Shown piece by piece: positions 41,717 to 44,424 of a stretch of DNA of 44,424 nucleotides (the first letter of the stretch is position 1; every line of letters begins with the position of its first letter). A program made the translations under genes and the position numbers. The stretch spans positions 1-44,424 of the forward strand of contig JALNZT010000035.1 of assembly GCA_023229135.1 (NCBI GenBank), in the 5' to 3' direction. Under the pieces are notes generated by a model. That model saw only the letters and a program-made list of their open reading frames with translations. It was not told the DNA's origin and made no database searches. The DNA is from Bacteroidales bacterium (GTDB lineage Bacteria; Bacteroidota; Bacteroidia; Bacteroidales; F082).

Positions 41717-42851
41717 GCAAGCTGAAAACAAAAATCCGTTTAAGAGATGAATGAACTATTGATAAAAATTTTACAAGAAAAATATCTTATTAATACGAAC
41801 TATGTTTCTAAACAGCGAGGTGGTTGGGCTTCTTTAGCTTATAAAGTTGAGAGCGAAAACGGAAAGTTTTACTTTTTAAAAGTTTACGATAAAAGCAGAA
41901 AATCCACATCTTATTTAACTGAACACATAGATATTTATCTTCCAATAGTGAATTGGATTGAGAATCAAACGTCACTTAACGGAAAAATAATTCGATTAGT
42001 TAAAACTCAATTCGGAAATTTAAAGTGCGAAGATGAAAATTATCTCTACATTTTGTTTGATTACATTGATGGAGAAACAGTTGGGGAACAGAATTTGACA
42101 GAAGAACAAGTCATACAATTAGCCGAAATTGTTAGCCAACTACATAATTTAAAAAATTTTCCTTTTGATGTTGAACAGATTTCTGAAACATTTGAGCTTT
42201 CGTTCATCTCTAAATTATTGGATTGGACGGAAAGAAAATTTGATGATTTAAAAGCTGATATCCAGGAGGTTTTAAAACCCAATATTTTAACTATTAAAAA
42301 TCAAGTGAATGAATGGAATAACTTGTCCGAATTTTTAAAAGGACAAAGTTTGAATAATTGTTTATGTCATACAGACATTCATCATTGGAATATAATCACT
42401 GACAAACAGCAATTGTATCTTTTGGATTGGGAAGGAATAAAGTTTGCACCACCCGAGGCAGATATATTCAGTATTTACGAACAACCTTATTTCAATTCGT
42501 TTATGAAGAAATATTATGAACTCAATCCCAATTATCAAATAAACGACAATACATTACGCTATTATCAGATAAGCAGAAAACTTCAAGATATTTTTGAATT
42601 CATTGAACAACTACAATTTGATAAACTTAATTTGGAAGAATATGAAACCAATTTGAATTATTTAAGGGAAGAAGTTGATAAAATAGCAACCTAAAAATAT
42701 ATACATTTCAAAAAGCCAGCCAGCAGGTAACAAGGGTTTTGCAAGAGAGCGGGTTAAGTGCTTCGTATGAAACTTTTTGCTAAATTTGTAGTTCGGTTCT
42801 TCGATTGAGCGTTTGTGCATAAAATCCGCTCCCTCGCAAAGCCCCGACCCG
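41711..42851 (+). mobile_element. Cassette-like unit carrying an APH-type gene
   Basis: Starts at TTACCTGC and ends at the G of the R' box of the next site. Its left boundary and the R'' box of its own attC are reverse complements over nine bases. It holds one gene on the plus strand with a 35-nt leader, the usual cassette layout. Confidence 0.6.
41747..42694 (+). CDS. Aminoglycoside phosphotransferase (APH)-family protein
   Basis: 315 residues with a kinase-like fold. N-lobe: GGWASLAYKV glycine loop and YFLKVYD with the ATP-binding lysine; YILFDYIDGETVG is the hinge. C-lobe: LCHTDIHHWNII (catalytic HxDxxxxN) and LYLLDWEGIKFAPPEADIF with the metal-binding aspartate. This is closest in feel to the APH(9)/spectinomycin-phosphotransferase branch (CHxDIHxWN then LDW). 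It phosphorylates a small hydroxylated substrate, possibly an antibiotic, but homologues with other substrates abound. Carried as a cassette between attC-like sites. Confidence 0.82.
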   Translation: MNELLIKILQEKYLINTNYVSKQRGGWASLAYKVESENGKFYFLKVYDKSRKSTSYLTEHIDIYLPIVNWIENQTSLNGKIIRLVKTQFGNLKCEDENYLYILFDYIDGETVGEQNLTEEQVIQLAEIVSQLHNLKNFPFDVEQISETFELSFISKLLDWTERKFDDLKADIQEVLKPNILTIKNQVNEWNNLSEFLKGQSLNNCLCHTDIHHWNIITDKQQLYLLDWEGIKFAPPEADIFSIYEQPYFNSFMKKYYELNPNYQINDNTLRYYQISRKLQDIFEFIEQLQFDKLNLEEYETNLNYLREEVDKIAT

Positions 42852-42857
42852 TTAGGC
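42725..42857 (+). other. attC-like recombination site after the APH gene
   Basis: R'' side AGGTAAC (42725-42731), R' GTTAGGC (42851-42857, an exact GTTRRRY). Left arm GGGTTTTGCAAGAGAGCGGG pairs with the complement of CCGCTCCCTCGCAAAGCCCC, with a few mismatches, and unequal spacers separate arms from boxes (about 2 nt left, 5-6 nt right). The interior shares TTCTTCGATTGA and TTTGTGCA with the site at 44068, so the two are one family. Confidence 0.7.
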
Positions 42858-44193
42858 GACACCCAACCAACCCGTTAAAGACAGACATTATCGTATCGAA
42901 AAAACAATTGAATGGAAAAAATAAATAATTTACTAAATCAAGTAGCAATTATAAATAAAAAGAATGCTGAAATTTTAGATGCAACTGGTGGTCGGTTTAA
43001 TATGTTTCGTGTTTGTGGTGTAAACCATTATGAAAACACACATTCGGCAATACTTGCGGAACTTTTAAATCCAAATGGAACACACGGTTTAAAATCTAAA
43101 TTATTAGAATGTTTTATTGAGACATTAGGCGATTGTTTTACCATTGAGAAATTCGACTGTGACAAATCACGAGTACATACAGAATGCTCAACTGAAGAAG
43201 GACGAATTGACATTTTGATTGAGGACAATCAAAACAAGTCAATAATTATTGAGAATAAAATTTATGCAAACGACCAACCAGAACAACTAAAAAGATACAA
43301 TAGATATGCTCAAACATATAAAAATGGCTATCAAATATTATATCTTACACTTTTAGGAGATAATGCATCAGAACAAAGTGGTGGTGGTATTTCTTATTTA
43401 TCGATTTCCTATAAAGAAAATATAATCAATTGGCTTGAGAAATGTGTTGCAATCGCCTCTCGTTTCCCAACAGTCCGAGAGACTATAATTCAATATATTA
43501 ATCACTTAAAACAGTTAACCAATCAAGATATGGACATAAAGAACAAAGAAGAAATAACAGAAGTTCTATCAAAAATTGAGAATTTAAGAGCTGCTCAAGC
43601 AATTTATCAAAATTATTCTGCGACTTACAACTACCTTATTGAAAAGCATTTTAACCCTAAGATGGAAGAGTTTGCAAAACAAAAAGGATTAGAATATCAT
43701 TATGAACGTAGTGAAGAGCAATATGTTAGATTTCACTTAACAAATTCAAATTGGCAAGGAAAATGTTGGATAGGTTTCACTTTTGAGGGTAATCGTTGTC
43801 ATTATGGATTATGCAACAATCCAAATGTTTACAGAATATCCGAAGAGAACAGAAAAACTCTTCACGAAAACTTGAACAAGTTAGATATATTTTCTCGTAA
43901 AGAAAGTAACTGGTGGCCATTCTATGCTCATTATACAAACTTATCGCTTGACACTTGGGAAAGCGACATCATCAAAAGTGATAACTTTCTGAATGAGTGC
44001 AAAGACAAAATTGAAAAATTACTTTTAGCAATGGAAGGAATAAATTTTTAAAACAAAAAGGGCGACCGCCTAACAGCAGTTTGGCAAAATGGCGGGTTCA
44101 GTGCTAAATTCAACAGAAGTTCTTCGATTGAACTTTTGTGCAAAACTGAACATTTGTGCTTCGATTTCCGCCACTTCGCCAAGCTGCAAACCG
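42852..44193 (+). mobile_element. Cassette-like unit carrying a PD-(D/E)XK protein gene
   Basis: Begins TTAGGCGACAC and its own R'' box region, 44068 onward, reads GCCTAAC: exact complement over GTTAGGC. The unit has one plus-strand gene with a 55-nt leader and a complete 3' site. This is the clearest complete cassette of the window. Confidence 0.7.
42912..44051 (+). CDS. PD-(D/E)XK nuclease superfamily protein (PDDEXK_4-like)
   Basis: 379 residues. Active-site elements: ENTHSAILAELLNPNGTHG (E41/H44/E50), RIDILIED with D100, IIIENK with E114 and K116, and QLKRYNRY (Q125-x3-Y129). This ordered set is typical of PDDEXK_4 proteins, which are widespread, often near defence genes. The C-terminal half (about 215-379; NSNWQGKCWIGFTFEGNRC, WWPFYAHY) has no recognised domain and may give specificity. 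Role unknown: DNA or RNA cleavage is predicted from the family. It is the only gene of its cassette. Confidence 0.85.
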   Translation: MEKINNLLNQVAIINKKNAEILDATGGRFNMFRVCGVNHYENTHSAILAELLNPNGTHGLKSKLLECFIETLGDCFTIEKFDCDKSRVHTECSTEEGRIDILIEDNQNKSIIIENKIYANDQPEQLKRYNRYAQTYKNGYQILYLTLLGDNASEQSGGGISYLSISYKENIINWLEKCVAIASRFPTVRETIIQYINHLKQLTNQDMDIKNKEEITEVLSKIENLRAAQAIYQNYSATYNYLIEKHFNPKMEEFAKQKGLEYHYERSEEQYVRFHLTNSNWQGKCWIGFTFEGNRCHYGLCNNPNVYRISEENRKTLHENLNKLDIFSRKESNWWPFYAHYTNLSLDTWESDIIKSDNFLNECKDKIEKLLLAMEGINF

Positions 44194-44199
44194 TTGTAG
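44068..44199 (+). other. attC-like recombination site after the PD-(D/E)XK gene
   Basis: R'' GCCTAAC (44068-44074) and R' region GTTGTAG (44193-44199). Left arm GCAGTTTGGCAAAATGGCGG (44076-44095) pairs with 44167-44187, 17-18 of 20 positions, with the typical 2-nt and 5-nt spacers next to the boxes. The central part contains ATTGAACTTTTGTGCAAAAC, similar to the previous site. Confidence 0.72.
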
Positions 44200-44226
44200 C
44201 CAATTAATGAGAACATCCTACATAAT

Positions 44227-44424
44227 ATGATTATCAGAAATATATATCTGAATGATAGAAGCAACTTGGAAAGATTGATTATTGAAAATAACAATCAGGA
44301 TATGTACTGGATGTATGATATTGACTCTGATTTAAATACATTAATTGCACAAAATATTACGAATAAAACCCCGAATCAGTCATATTGTATAATAATGGAC
44401 ACTAATCTTGTAGGTTTTGTCCAT
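44227..44424 (+). CDS. GNAT-like acetyltransferase, N-terminal fragment
   Basis: Open from ATG 44227 to the window edge (66 codons, no stop). MIIRNIYLNDRSNLERLI opens like a GNAT domain, and IIMDTNLVGFVH at the edge fits the beta-strand pair before the acetyl-CoA loop, which is not in the window. The start lies 33 nt after the R' box of the preceding attC-like site, so it is the first gene of the next cassette. Acceptor unknown; identification is tentative. Confidence 0.55.
   Translation, partial: MIIRNIYLNDRSNLERLIIENNNQDMYWMYDIDSDLNTLIAQNITNKTPNQSYCIIMDTNLVGFVH

Noticed and set aside
41747..42694. Confirmed aminoglycoside or spectinomycin resistance determinant
   Set aside because: The kinase fold is clear but substrate residues cannot be judged from sequence alone; left as an APH-family protein.

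Overview
The window is a Bacteroidota chromosome segment, probably of a Bacteroidales/Marinilabiliales-type organism. The signs are three secreted proteins with type IX secretion (T9SS) C-terminal sorting domains, a GLPGLI-domain protein, repeated matches to the Bacteroidota -7 promoter element TAnnTTTG, AT-rich leaders instead of strong Shine-Dalgarno sequences, and families typical of the phylum (SatD, DUF4256, GH130/GT clusters). No rRNA, tRNA or CRISPR array was seen.

Left accessory zone (1-4080). It opens with the start of a tyrosine recombinase running off the window and a 5'-truncated outer-membrane-type gene. Two long imperfect inverted repeats follow (814-943, 1135-1266) that have the layout of integron attC sites. 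Next comes a cassette-like unit holding a two-gene CBASS anti-phage operon (CD-NTase plus a Cap15-type membrane beta-barrel effector). A RelE/HigB-HigA-type toxin-antitoxin pair follows, bracketed by two ~255-bp direct repeats.

Middle zone (4080-40347). Mostly ordinary chromosomal genes: a secreted papain-like protease; an AT-rich three-gene operon (HEPN-like protein, unknown protein ending in an SsrA-like ALAA tail, SecB-like chaperone) that looks like an undescribed chaperone-linked toxin-antitoxin module; an FSR-type MFS transporter; a T9SS protein; a GT/GH130/GT/GH130 operon probably for making and recycling a mannose-containing glycan; a GLPGLI-PNGase F fusion; a CotH-family T9SS protein; a DUF3307/SatD operon preceded by three palindromes spaced exactly 28 bp; two ABC-F ATPases; a second MFS protein; a serine hydrolase; a sirtuin and a guanine-deaminase-like enzyme; Aat; a class III aminotransferase; an SDR; a Rex-like regulator; a TonB-domain/ArsC pair; a decayed ATPase; DUF4256; a rhodanese; RmuC; and YebC.

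Right accessory zone (40347-44424). A large inverted repeat, a dead tyrosine recombinase C-terminus, a GIY-YIG nuclease, then a second array of attC-like sites. These frame an APH-type phosphotransferase, a PD-(D/E)XK nuclease-family protein and the start of a probable acetyltransferase. In several units the first bases after the recombination point are complementary to the R'' box of the same unit, which is the signature of a circularisable integron cassette. No intact integron integrase is in the window, so these are attC clusters without an integrase (CALIN-like).
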